A program made the position numbers and the translations under genes. From Saprospiraceae bacterium (GTDB lineage Bacteria; Bacteroidota; Bacteroidia; Chitinophagales; Saprospiraceae): a DNA stretch of 64,000 nucleotides. This document shows positions 41,485 through 49,255 of this stretch, piece by piece; positions within the stretch are counted from its first letter, which is position 1; each line of letters starts with the position of its first letter. Location of the stretch: the NCBI GenBank assembly GCA_041392805.1, contig JAWKLJ010000002.1, forward strand, positions 325,001 to 389,000, read 5' to 3'. The notes beneath the pieces are model-generated. The model did no database searches, was not told the DNA's origin, and worked only from the letters and a program-made list of their open reading frames with translations.

Positions 41485-44400
41485 AATAAGAAGATAAATT
41501 CCTTCATGTTAAAAATAGTATGGCAATAGTCTTTCCAATGCTCGATGCTTGGCGTCTGATCTTTAGTCAAGGTATTAAAAAAGGCACTTGCTTGGGCTAG
41601 CTCTGTTTCTTCCGGCCAGCGGGCAAAAGCTTTTAGGTATATTTCCTTAATTCGATCTTCAAAATCGGTCTCTTTCGCTACCAACTGAACTGCCCACTTT
41701 TCGGCCTGTTCGATGACAAAGGGATCATTCATCAAGGTCAGCGATTGAGCGGGAACGTTGGAGAGGTTTCGTTTGCCAAAGGTGCTGAAGGGGAGTGGCA
41801 TGTCGAAGCTGAGCATGAAAGGGGAGAGGAAATTGCGGCGGACATCTTGATAGATACTTCGTCGGCCTCCGCCATCAAGTGGACCGGAAATGCCAGGGCG
41901 GCCCCTGCCCTTCATGAATTCGGTTAAATGAATCGGGATGGTAGGTCCGTACATAGTGGTATCCAATTGCCCGGATACCGCCAAGAGGCCATCCCGAATT
42001 GCTTCGGCTTCCAGGCGTTTTACAGGGAAATAGGATAAGAAATAGTTTTGAGGATCTTTTACATCGGTACCTTCCACCGCTTGGGTGCTTCGTTGGAAAG
42101 CTTCCGTCATGACGATATATCGGATCATTTTTTTCACAGACCAGTTTTCTGCTACGAATAAAGTGGCCAGGTAATCCAGGAGTTCGGGGTGAGAGGGCGG
42201 CATCCCCTGTAGCCCAAAATTATCAACATTTTCGACCAGGCCACGCCCAAATAGGTGATGCCAAATCCTATTGACCATCACCCTCGCCGTCAGTGGATTG
42301 TCGGGGCTGGCAATAGCGTTGGCTAAGGCCAGGCGATCACTACCCGTATTGGGAAACACCTCTAGGGTATCTGATAAGGCATTCATAAACCGGTGAGGGA
42401 CGCGGTAGGCCGAGGTTGTCTTGTAATCTCCACGTATAAAAACCGGACTTTGAATGAGGTCTCCTTCTACAACTCCTGCGATAAAAGTCGTATCATAAAG
42501 GGATTGGCTTAGCTTGTTTTTCACTTCGAGCCATTGTCGATAGTTGGGATGTTGTTTGGTTAATTTATTTTCAGCTAAGAGGGTATTTAATTTTTTTACC
42601 TCAGCAGGGGAAGCATTATCTTCTAGCCAGTTATGCAAAGCAGCCTGAGCAGAAGTGGGCGAGGTCGGATCCTGGGAAAGGGCAGGTGGAATACTATCAA
42701 ATGCTACAGCATAAGTGGCTTCCAGCCAGGCATAAGCAGGAATATCATAATGGTGATTCCTTCCTTTTTTACGGAAATGACCAGAAAGCAGTTCAATATA
42801 TGCCTTATGGCCCTTCCACATGCTGACATCAAATAAATAATCTTCCATGACATCCTTTCCTAACTGTTTTGTCAAACCACCATGAATAGGATCTTGAATG
42901 AGTTGGAAATTATCAATAATGATTCTAATCGTAGATTGTTGTCCAGCTGCACGAACGAGAATCTTGTCTTTTTCGATGGTGAAGGTAGGAGAGCGTAAGG
43001 CGCCTTGCAAGCCGGGGCGGAGGAGGCGACTAGAGACTTTTCCTGATTCGAACCTTTCCAATTGACCTGTTGATGCCGAAAAAACAGGTTCACCCAAGGC
43101 ACTTGCCTTTGCAAAAGCCAACCCATAGGGGCTCCATTGGCCAAGGCTGCCGTTGCGAAAATCTCCCAGCACCTGGATATTGGTATCACGTGGTAAGGGT
43201 TTATTGTTTGAGAACCCTGTGTTGACTGCCAAGCCTGGGTTTATATCCGCTGTTTTGGCAATAAATTCCTTCAACTGTTTTTTGAGCACCCAAAGACTAT
43301 CGACGACCTTCATAGATTGCCAGGCTGTATGGGCGGGGACCATTGCAAAACGGGTGCTTTCGAAAATGCCATACAAGGCGTAGTAATCGGTAGTTGGGAT
43401 GGGATCGAATTTATGATCATGGCAGCGGGCACAGCCAACGGTCAAGGCCTGAAACGCTTTTGTCGTAACATCAATGATATTGTCAATGCGGTCTACCTCA
43501 TCCTTTTTGATGTCTACAGGGCTGTGCGTCCCTTCACCAAAAGTATAAAAAGCGGTTGCTATGGCTGATTCATTGGTTTGTTTTAAGGCATCATAACGAG
43601 GAGTTTGGAGCAAGTCGCCAGCCAATTGTTCCCGGATGAAAAGATCATAGGGCAGGTCTTGGTTAAAGGCCCTGATGAGGTAATCCCGGAATTGCCAGGC
43701 GCCGATAACCGGATAATCAAACTCGTGGCCTTTGGTGTCAGCATAACGGACGATGTCCATCCAATGCCTGGCCCAGCGCTCTCCAAACTGAGGCGAATTT
43801 AGCAGTTGATCTACCAGTTTTTCGTAGGATGTTGGAGATTCGTCGGCCAGGTATTTTTTTATGGTTGCTTCCTGTGGTGGAAGCCCAGTAAGGAGATAAG
43901 AGAGGCGTCGAACGAGTTTGTTCTTAGGCGCTTTAGCACTAGCGGAAAGTTGGTTTTCTTGTTGTTTTTGGTCAATGAGGAAGTCTATCTTTTCAACAGG
44001 GGTAGCCTTCGCTAATTTAGCGGGAAAAGGGACTGTTTTAGGTGCTTGAAAGGCCCAGTAAGGGTCCCATTTTGCGCCCTGTTTGATCCATTTTTTTAAT
44101 AGGGCAATTTCCTTGGGGGATAAAACCTTTTTAGAATGGACCGGTGGCATTAGGCGTTCGGTGTCCTGGGTAGTGATGCGGCTAATCAATTCGCTTTTTC
44201 CCGGCTGATGAGGGAGGATCGCCACCAGGCCATTTTCCAACAATTGGGTAGCTCCTTCATAGGTATCCAGTCTAAGCCCTCCCTCTCGGGCATTTTCATC
44301 GGGGCCGTGGCAGGAAAAACAATTATTGGAAAGAATCGGCCGGATATGAAAATTGAAATCAACTACTTTGGGTAAATGATCGGAGGACGAATCTCTTTGG

Positions 44401-44492
44401 CAGCCAAAAGAGAAGAGGCTAAGCCAGATTGCCCATAACGGAATAAAGTTCCTGGAAAGAAAAAATCGGGGATGTAGTGTAGTTGAAGACAT
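41481..44492 (-). CDS. PSD1 domain and cytochrome-c-like protein (DUF1549/DUF1553)
   Basis: The 1003-residue protein has a lipoprotein-like signal (FSFGC31). A c-type heme motif CFSCH (58-62) lies in a planctomycete cytochrome c domain (NNCFSCHGPDENAREGGLRLDTYEGATQLL). Then come DUF1549 (RRLSYLLTGLPPQEATIKKYLADESPTSYEKLVDQLLNSPQFGERWARHWMD), the middle PSD1-type region with a second CARCHDHKFDPIPTTDYYALYGIF motif, and DUF1553 (NPLTARVMVNRIWHHLFGRGLVENVDNFGLQG ... YFPVKRLEAEAIRDGLLAVSG). The heme sites suggest periplasmic electron transfer. It is the first gene of a two-gene unit with the DUF1501 gene. Confidence 0.93.
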   Translation of the reverse strand: MSSTTLHPRFFLSRNFIPLWAIWLSLFSFGCQRDSSSDHLPKVVDFNFHIRPILSNNCFSCHGPDENAREGGLRLDTYEGATQLLENGLVAILPHQPGKSELISRITTQDTERLMPPVHSKKVLSPKEIALLKKWIKQGAKWDPYWAFQAPKTVPFPAKLAKATPVEKIDFLIDQKQQENQLSASAKAPKNKLVRRLSYLLTGLPPQEATIKKYLADESPTSYEKLVDQLLNSPQFGERWARHWMDIVRYADTKGHEFDYPVIGAWQFRDYLIRAFNQDLPYDLFIREQLAGDLLQTPRYDALKQTNESAIATAFYTFGEGTHSPVDIKKDEVDRIDNIIDVTTKAFQALTVGCARCHDHKFDPIPTTDYYALYGIFESTRFAMVPAHTAWQSMKVVDSLWVLKKQLKEFIAKTADINPGLAVNTGFSNNKPLPRDTNIQVLGDFRNGSLGQWSPYGLAFAKASALGEPVFSASTGQLERFESGKVSSRLLRPGLQGALRSPTFTIEKDKILVRAAGQQSTIRIIIDNFQLIQDPIHGGLTKQLGKDVMEDYLFDVSMWKGHKAYIELLSGHFRKKGRNHHYDIPAYAWLEATYAVAFDSIPPALSQDPTSPTSAQAALHNWLEDNASPAEVKKLNTLLAENKLTKQHPNYRQWLEVKNKLSQSLYDTTFIAGVVEGDLIQSPVFIRGDYKTTSAYRVPHRFMNALSDTLEVFPNTGSDRLALANAIASPDNPLTARVMVNRIWHHLFGRGLVENVDNFGLQGMPPSHPELLDYLATLFVAENWSVKKMIRYIVMTEAFQRSTQAVEGTDVKDPQNYFLSYFPVKRLEAEAIRDGLLAVSGQLDTTMYGPTIPIHLTEFMKGRGRPGISGPLDGGGRRSIYQDVRRNFLSPFMLSFDMPLPFSTFGKRNLSNVPAQSLTLMNDPFVIEQAEKWAVQLVAKETDFEDRIKEIYLKAFARWPEETELAQASAFFNTLTKDQTPSIEHWKDYCHTIFNMKEFIFLL

Positions 44493-44697
44493 TTTTTGAT
44501 TTGAAGTGGTTGGTTTTCTTAGATTCCAAAGAAGGACAAAATAAAGGTATGAATATAGTGAATGAGACAGATATTTGGTTTAATTCGTAGAACTTAATTG
44601 CCAAAAAGCCTATTCTGCTGCTTAAAAAGTGCGAAAGAGAGACTACTATTTAGGTTAGTATGTTTATATTGCCCTACTTTTTCCCAAACAATAGTGG

Positions 44698-44804
44698 TTC
44701 TTTGACAAATCTCGTGATCTAGAGGCAATCATAAAAAGAAAGCAACACTTCCTTTGGTCGTTTTTGCTTTCTTTTTATGATTGCCCACGAGATTTGTCAA
44801 AGAA
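44698..44804. repeat. Long inverted repeat (19 + 22 bp arms) before the sensor kinase gene
   Basis: TTCTTTGACAAATCTCGTG (44698-44716) and ggcaatcataaaaagaaagcaa (44724-44745) are perfectly complementary to 44786-44804 and 44764-44785. Only a 7-nt bulge (44717-44723) in one arm and an 18-nt loop (44746-44763) break the 41-bp hairpin. It sits 23 bp before the kinase ATG, in the divergent region between the PSD1 gene and the kinase gene. It is followed by no T-tract, so it is not a plain terminator. Confidence 0.9.
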
Positions 44805-44826
44805 GGACAATAGTTCAAAAACGTTG

Positions 44827-46632
44827 ATGTTACATCCTTTAGAAAGTTGGCTAACACTGCTGTGTTCTATCGTTATTCTACTCATGGGTTTTCGGGTTTA
44901 CTGGCTCGATCCGAGAAATGTCTTGTACAAAGGTTTTTTTGCTTCTACTTTTTTGTTGTTTATCCAGAACCTTTTTTTCTTTGAATTGACACAAGTGACT
45001 GTACTAGAGGTGGCAAGAAGCCTTCGGCCTTGGCAGGAAACTACTTGGAATATAGCCGGCATGTCTATTTACATTACGATGTATTACTACGCCAAGAAGT
45101 TTAGCACAAGACCTACCTACCAATGGGAAACTTTTTTGGCCTACCTTATTCCCATTATGGCAGTACCTTTCATCATTTTAGAAGCTTTCACCCCATTCAA
45201 ACATGGAGAGATAGTCATGATGGCAAATGGGCGTTGGGGCATCCAAATTCCTACCGCTCATTGGCATGATTGGGGCAGAGCAATTTGGGCTTTTTTAAGT
45301 TATTTTTTTGGCGTTTATTTTTGTTTTCTGCCCTATAAATATGCTTTAGAGGAAAGGACCAAAAGACTTAGGTTGGCTATTTTATTGATATTTGGACTTA
45401 TTTTGTCTACGACTTTTTTACAGAATTACATATTGACCATCTTTTTTGATACCATCACACCTGTCAATGAAAGTATAAATGTGATAGTCGCTATTGTTTT
45501 TATAGGTTTGATGTTCTCTAATTTTCGTTTGTTTGAGGTACGCTCGGAGTATGCTGTGTCCAATATCATCAATACCATGACCAACTGGTTTATTTTGACG
45601 GACAGCACATTTCAAATTCAAGAAGTAAACCATGCCGTTGCGTCAGCGTTGGGCCACCCCAAATTTTACTGGAATGGAAAAGGGCTTGCTGAAGTTTTTA
45701 CAGCGGAACAATGGCAAGAGAACAAGGATAGGGTAGAGGCATTGAACAATAGCCACAATCAAGAGCGGTTTGAATTGCAATTGGGTTTAAAGGAGCAAAG
45801 CGTTTTTTTGGCGGTGACAGCTACCGCTATTTATGGTAAAAGAGGATTTTTGCTCGGCTATGTTTTTGTGGGAACGGATCTTACGACATTTAAAGATTCT
45901 GAAGAACGAATTTTGCAGTATGCCAGTGAATTGGAGCGGTCCAATGAATCGCTGGAACGATTTGCCTATATTGCTTCTCACGACTTGAAAGAACCTATCC
46001 GGAACATTGGCAATTTTGCTGGGTTACTCCAACGGCGACTAGGCCCTCACCTAAATGAGGAGAACAAGGAATACATCCAGTTTATCATTAAAGGAGTCAA
46101 GGTAATGAATGCGATGATTGATTCAGTTATGGCAGTTTCGAGGATGGGGCAGAAAAAGCTGGAAGAAACCACGATTGATACTACGGTCCTTCTAAGTAAG
46201 GTAGAAGAAAATTTGGCTTCCTACATCCAACAAAAAAAAGGACTCCTTATAAAAGCCAAAGATTTACCCATTGTTTACGGAGATGAAAGTTTACTCATAC
46301 AGCTTTTTCAGAACATATTGGAAAATTGCCTTAAATACAATGAATCGGCTGCACCCCAACTCGAAATCTCCTGCCAATTAGTTGAGCATAATGCCTTTTA
46401 CGAGTTTAGTATACAGGATAATGGAATAGGCATAGCGAAAGAATACCACGAAAAGGTATTTGAAATGTTTAAGCGCCTACATTCCCGGGGAACCTATGAG
46501 GGTACGGGTATTGGCTTGGCTATTTGCAAAAGAATAGTAGAGCTGCATCGAGGAAAAATTTGGATTGCAGATACCGGTACGGCAAAAGGAACCTGTTTTA
46601 AATTTACCTTGCCAATTCCACCCTCAAAGTAG
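44827..46632 (+). CDS. Membrane sensor histidine kinase with PAS domain
   Basis: The protein of about 601 residues has seven or so N-terminal membrane helices (about 8-245), a PAS domain (about 255-360, WFILTDSTFQIQEVNHAVASALGHPKFYWNG), a HisKA dimerisation region with the phosphoacceptor His near 385 in FAYIASHDLKEPIRNIGNFAGLLQRR, and an ATPase domain (NILENCLKYNE, DNGIGIAKEYHEKVFEMFKRLH, EGTGIGLAICKRIVELHRGKIW). The frame is open upstream to a TTG at 44764, inside the inverted repeat, but the first good start is the ATG at 44827. No response-regulator gene is adjacent. Its HisKA block closely resembles that of the TPR kinase at 49256-51244. Confidence 0.88.
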   Translation: MLHPLESWLTLLCSIVILLMGFRVYWLDPRNVLYKGFFASTFLLFIQNLFFFELTQVTVLEVARSLRPWQETTWNIAGMSIYITMYYYAKKFSTRPTYQWETFLAYLIPIMAVPFIILEAFTPFKHGEIVMMANGRWGIQIPTAHWHDWGRAIWAFLSYFFGVYFCFLPYKYALEERTKRLRLAILLIFGLILSTTFLQNYILTIFFDTITPVNESINVIVAIVFIGLMFSNFRLFEVRSEYAVSNIINTMTNWFILTDSTFQIQEVNHAVASALGHPKFYWNGKGLAEVFTAEQWQENKDRVEALNNSHNQERFELQLGLKEQSVFLAVTATAIYGKRGFLLGYVFVGTDLTTFKDSEERILQYASELERSNESLERFAYIASHDLKEPIRNIGNFAGLLQRRLGPHLNEENKEYIQFIIKGVKVMNAMIDSVMAVSRMGQKKLEETTIDTTVLLSKVEENLASYIQQKKGLLIKAKDLPIVYGDESLLIQLFQNILENCLKYNESAAPQLEISCQLVEHNAFYEFSIQDNGIGIAKEYHEKVFEMFKRLHSRGTYEGTGIGLAICKRIVELHRGKIWIADTGTAKGTCFKFTLPIPPSK

Positions 46633-46642
46633 GACTTCTACG

Positions 46643-46909
46643 CTATTGCACGCCAGTTGTTAATTTCCGATTGCGTACAACAATCAAACCTAAGTAAAAC
46701 ACCGCAATGGCCGACCAAATCAGGTTTAAAAAACTAGAAGGAAGGGCGCCATAATAAAAGGAATTCATGATTAACATTACGCCACCCAGCAAATTCATTA
46801 ATTGATACTGAAGGGATTGGGTGTCGAGTTTGTTCATGCTATTCAACAAAAAGGCACCAATAAGCAAGATTGAGCCTAGCCAACCGATGATCTCGATAAA
46901 CAGTTCCAT
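46643..46909 (-). CDS. Small membrane protein (CBU_0592-like)
   Basis: The 88-residue product has three hydrophobic helices (about 4-24, 35-52 and 58-79) with the pattern EIIGWLGSILLIGAFLLNSMNKLDTQSLQYQLMNLLGGVMLIMNSFYYGALPSSFLNLIW, a small family also annotated as CBU_0592-type membrane proteins. The conserved YQLMNLLG region fits that family. Function is unknown. It is convergent with the kinase gene (10-bp gap) and lies 155 bp from the lipoprotein gene, with that gene's terminator in between. Confidence 0.7.
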   Translation of the reverse strand: MELFIEIIGWLGSILLIGAFLLNSMNKLDTQSLQYQLMNLLGGVMLIMNSFYYGALPSSFLNLIWSAIAVFYLGLIVVRNRKLTTGVQ

Positions 46910-46991
46910 ATAGCTTTTCTTTTGTTCAATGTTGGTGCAAAACTAGGAAATTAAAGGAGAATTTAGACTCGGGAAAGTGTAAGAATGAGCT

Positions 46992-47026
46992 AAAAAAAAA
47001 GCCTTCCTGGTTACTACCAAGAAGGC
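46992..47026 (-). terminator. Intrinsic terminator of the lipoprotein gene
   Basis: Read on the minus strand, GCCTTC (complement of 47021-47026), a TTGGT-AGTA-ACCAGG centre and GAAGGC are followed by at least nine T residues (complement of 46992-47000). It lies 39 bp after the stop codon of the gene at 47065-47745 on the same strand. Confidence 0.88.
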
Positions 47027-47064
47027 TGCTTCATGAAAACGCAGACTATTAATCACCCGAAGAA

Positions 47065-47745
47065 TTAGCCTTCTTCGCTGCAAGTATCTTTTAGGTCTTG
47101 TAGGGCTTCTTTGCTTTCAACTTCCACGATGGTTCCATCTTCTAGTTTCACCTGTAAAGGGAAGGTCAAGGTTGGACGACCCATCGAACCACCATTATTG
47201 GCACGCCATTCTCTAACCGCTTGCTTCAGCGCCATTCGGTCAGCTACTTCTACAGTGGAGTTATCTGGCAAGGTTAGGGTTAAAGGGAAAACCAGTCTAA
47301 AGCATCTTTCCCCCCGGCCATGATGCGGACGTCCTCCGAAATTTCGACGGCACTCTCTTCGGACATCCAGCAGCTCTTCTTTGGAGTTAATCGTTACAAT
47401 TTCTCCATCTTCACTTACAATTTCTAGTGGAAAGCTCAACGCCGGACGTTCTGTTGCATCAGGATTGGCTTCTTTCCAATCACGGATGATGGTTTTTAGT
47501 TCATCATAGTCATTGGCACTTGCAGTTGATTCATCTGAGAATTCGATCGTAATAGGGAAGACCAATTCAAAACAGCCACCTCTACCGCATCCTGACCGTT
47601 CCTGGATTTCGAATATGGCCTGTGTAGTGTAGGCGATGGTTTCTTCGCTGTTGACTGTATCGGATTTTTCACAGGAAGCAAAGACAAAAGATAAGCCAAG
47701 GGCAAGCGCAAATAACCAACTTAGTTTAAATGATTTCTGAATCAT
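47065..47745 (-). CDS. Two-repeat lipoprotein, unknown function
   Basis: The protein of about 226 residues has a lipoprotein signal peptide (MIQKSFKLSWLFALALGLSFVFASCEKS, lipobox FASC). Two copies of a domain of about 85 residues follow: CFELVFPITIEFSDESTASANDYDELKTIIRDWKEANPDATERPALSFPLEIVSEDGEIVTINSKEELLDVRREC, then CFRLVFPLTLTLPDNSTVEVADRMALKQAVREWRANNGGSMGRPTLTFPLQVKLEDGTIVEVESKEALQDLKDTC. Each starts and ends with a Cys. I recognise the pattern from Saprospiraceae-type lipoproteins but no function. The start is taken at MIQKS (47745), although the frame is open to 47808. A strong terminator follows. The 960-bp stretch upstream (47746-48707) has no clear long ORF. Confidence 0.8.
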   Translation of the reverse strand: MIQKSFKLSWLFALALGLSFVFASCEKSDTVNSEETIAYTTQAIFEIQERSGCGRGGCFELVFPITIEFSDESTASANDYDELKTIIRDWKEANPDATERPALSFPLEIVSEDGEIVTINSKEELLDVRRECRRNFGGRPHHGRGERCFRLVFPLTLTLPDNSTVEVADRMALKQAVREWRANNGGSMGRPTLTFPLQVKLEDGTIVEVESKEALQDLKDTCSEEG

Positions 47746-48255
47746 GATCTTTTTGTTTTTTGATTTTTTTCTGAATGAATTACATAGGGATAAGCAGGGA
47801 ACCACCATTTTGTACTGATCATAATTCTTAAAATTTTGTTAAAATTTGAAAAAAATAAAAATGCTCGCTGTTTTTATTTTGCCCAAAGTGATAAATATTC
47901 TATCCTAACCCGGCGTTGAAGGGGTTCTAACAATTGATATTCTTAATACTGCATTACAACTAACATACTACAAGCTTTAAAAACGTTTTTAGCTGACTTC
48001 CTTGAGGTTAGCGAATCTAATTTTTGAAAGCTTGGCATTTGAAGGTTAAGCGTTAAGTCCATTTTTTTGAAAACTGGATGTGCTATTATCTCACTATGGG
48101 TAGCGGCTTTTTATGCTTTTTTGCAACTGTTTTTTTTTGGGTATTTATGCAACTTATTGTCTTATAGGTCAGTAGAATAAAGTGACTCCCCTCTTATTTG
48201 ATTAAAAAATATATACAAATTCAATAAAATATTTCTTTATTATATGTTTTTTAAT

Positions 48256-48263
48256 TATATTTG
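48256..48263 (+). promoter_or_regulatory. Promoter-like -7 box in long gene-free region
   Basis: TATATTTG matches TAnnTTTG exactly, with a TTTC at 48232-48235 near the -33 position (20 bp upstream). It lies in the AT-rich 960-bp gap 47746-48707. Transcription from here could drive either a 25-codon ATG frame at 48306-48383 (beginning MRLITFNQAL) or, with a leader of about 440 nt, the small peptide genes at 48708. No other recognisable feature was found in this gap. Confidence 0.45.
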
Positions 48264-48305
48264 TAAAAATAAAAACCCAAACATTAACTAAAAAAAGTCT
48301 ACGCT

Positions 48306-48383
48306 ATGAGACTGATAACCTTCAACCAAGCATTGATATCCCCGTTTCCTACTACTACCGAAATCTTAATCAAAGAAAAATAG
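48306..48383 (+). CDS. Possible 25-residue ORF in peptide-gene leader
   Basis: The frame encodes MRLITFNQALISPFPTTTEI followed by five residues (LIKEK). It starts 43 bp after the -7 box at 48256 and precedes the two GG-leader peptides by about 320 bp. It lacks the KGG leader motif, has no signal peptide and may be chance. It is listed because a leader peptide or a third small peptide would fit this position. Confidence 0.2.
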   Translation: MRLITFNQALISPFPTTTEILIKEK

Positions 48384-48707
48384 GTAATACTCCCCCCCAG
48401 TAATATTTTTACTTTTTCTTCTGGAATTTTGAACAGACCCACACCAGTTTTTAATTAACTAAGCTTATTTGTTGAATATCATCGTCTATTGGTATTCATA
48501 AAATGGTATACCCATGCTAATTGGTTTACTTTATCCTCTTGCTTTTGTTGGATAACAGCTGCATAGGATATTTAACGGAACAAGGTATTGCGCCTTTTCC
48601 ACCGGCATATCGTGTACCTGAATGCTGACGATTATACATGCACTTATTAACCCTAGGCCTGCATCATGGCAGCGCTATATTTTTCTTAATCCTAAAATTT
48701 ATTAAAA

Positions 48708-48899
48708 ATGACTGTGAAACAAATTAAAATGCATTTGGCAAAACTAGAAGTCCTAACCGCAGAACAACAAAAAGCCGTCAAAGGCGGCCGTGGCCGAGGA
48801 CATGGCCGAGGCCGTGGTCGAAATAGGGGCACTAATGGCGTTGATGATACAACTACTGCCGCCGCAGACCCAGGTTGTCCTCCTGATTACGAAGAGTAA
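48708..48899 (+). CDS. GG-leader small peptide precursor (putative RiPP or secreted peptide), copy 1
   Basis: The 63-residue peptide has a leader ending VLTAEQQKAVKGG (GG at 26-27), the double-glycine type processed by C39 peptidase transporters and widespread in Bacteroidota natural-product precursors. The putative mature part is RGRGHGRGRGRNRGTNG, an acidic Thr/Ala segment (VDDTTTAAADPG) and the tail PGCPPDYEE, with a single Cys. The tail is shared almost exactly with the next gene (PGCPPDYED). Which modifications, if any, it receives is unknown: no LanB/LanC, radical SAM, ATP-grasp or C39 gene is within view. The two genes are 83 bp apart and probably one transcript. Confidence 0.7.
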   Translation: MTVKQIKMHLAKLEVLTAEQQKAVKGGRGRGHGRGRGRNRGTNGVDDTTTAAADPGCPPDYEE

Positions 48900-48982
48900 T
48901 TGGCAGCCTGCAAACAAAGCGGCAGGTATCGTTTTTAAAATCAAAGCGCTAATTTTTTCTATTATTCTACAAAAAAAACATC

Positions 48983-49123
48983 ATGTTGAAAAAGAAAATT
49001 GACTTTGGTAACAAAGAAGTTACCGTGCTAACCGATGAACAATTGAAAGCTGTAAAAGGTGGAAGGCGAAGAGGGGGGAATGACCTCGGAATGCCAGGCT
49101 GCCCACCAGACTATGAAGATTAA
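48983..49123 (+). CDS. GG-leader small peptide precursor (putative RiPP or secreted peptide), copy 2
   Basis: The 46-residue peptide begins MLKKKIDFGNKEVT, then VLTDEQLKAVKGG with GG at residues 26-27, the same place as in copy 1, and ends GMPGCPPDYED. After the GG it keeps RRRG and the tail but lacks the RGRG-rich and Thr-rich middle. The shared leader and tail with a variable middle is what a precursor family under selection at both ends would show. It is shorter than most annotation cutoffs. It precedes a hairpin (49134-49167) and the TPR-kinase gene by 132 bp. Confidence 0.72.
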   Translation: MLKKKIDFGNKEVTVLTDEQLKAVKGGRRRGGNDLGMPGCPPDYED

Positions 49124-49133
49124 ATAAAGGCAA

Positions 49134-49167
49134 GAAGAGGAGTTGCTTTTTTAGATAGCTCCTCTTC
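49134..49167 (+). terminator. Hairpin downstream of the peptide pair
   Basis: GAAGAGGAG (49134-49142) pairs with CTCCTCTTC (49159-49167), extended inward by TTG/TAG wobble pairs, around a T-rich loop. It has no strong following T-tract, so it may be a terminator, attenuator or mRNA-stabilising stem separating the peptides from the kinase gene. Confidence 0.5.
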
Positions 49168-49255
49168 TCCTAATTATACAACAAGTGAACGATGAGATAA
49201 CCTAAAGTTTATTTTAGCTTAATCCCCTAACAATATGTTAGGCAAATGCCAAATA

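Noticed and set aside
44764..44826. TTG start of the PAS kinase within the inverted repeat
   Set aside because: Would place the N-terminus in the hairpin; the ATG at 44827 immediately precedes the first membrane helix.
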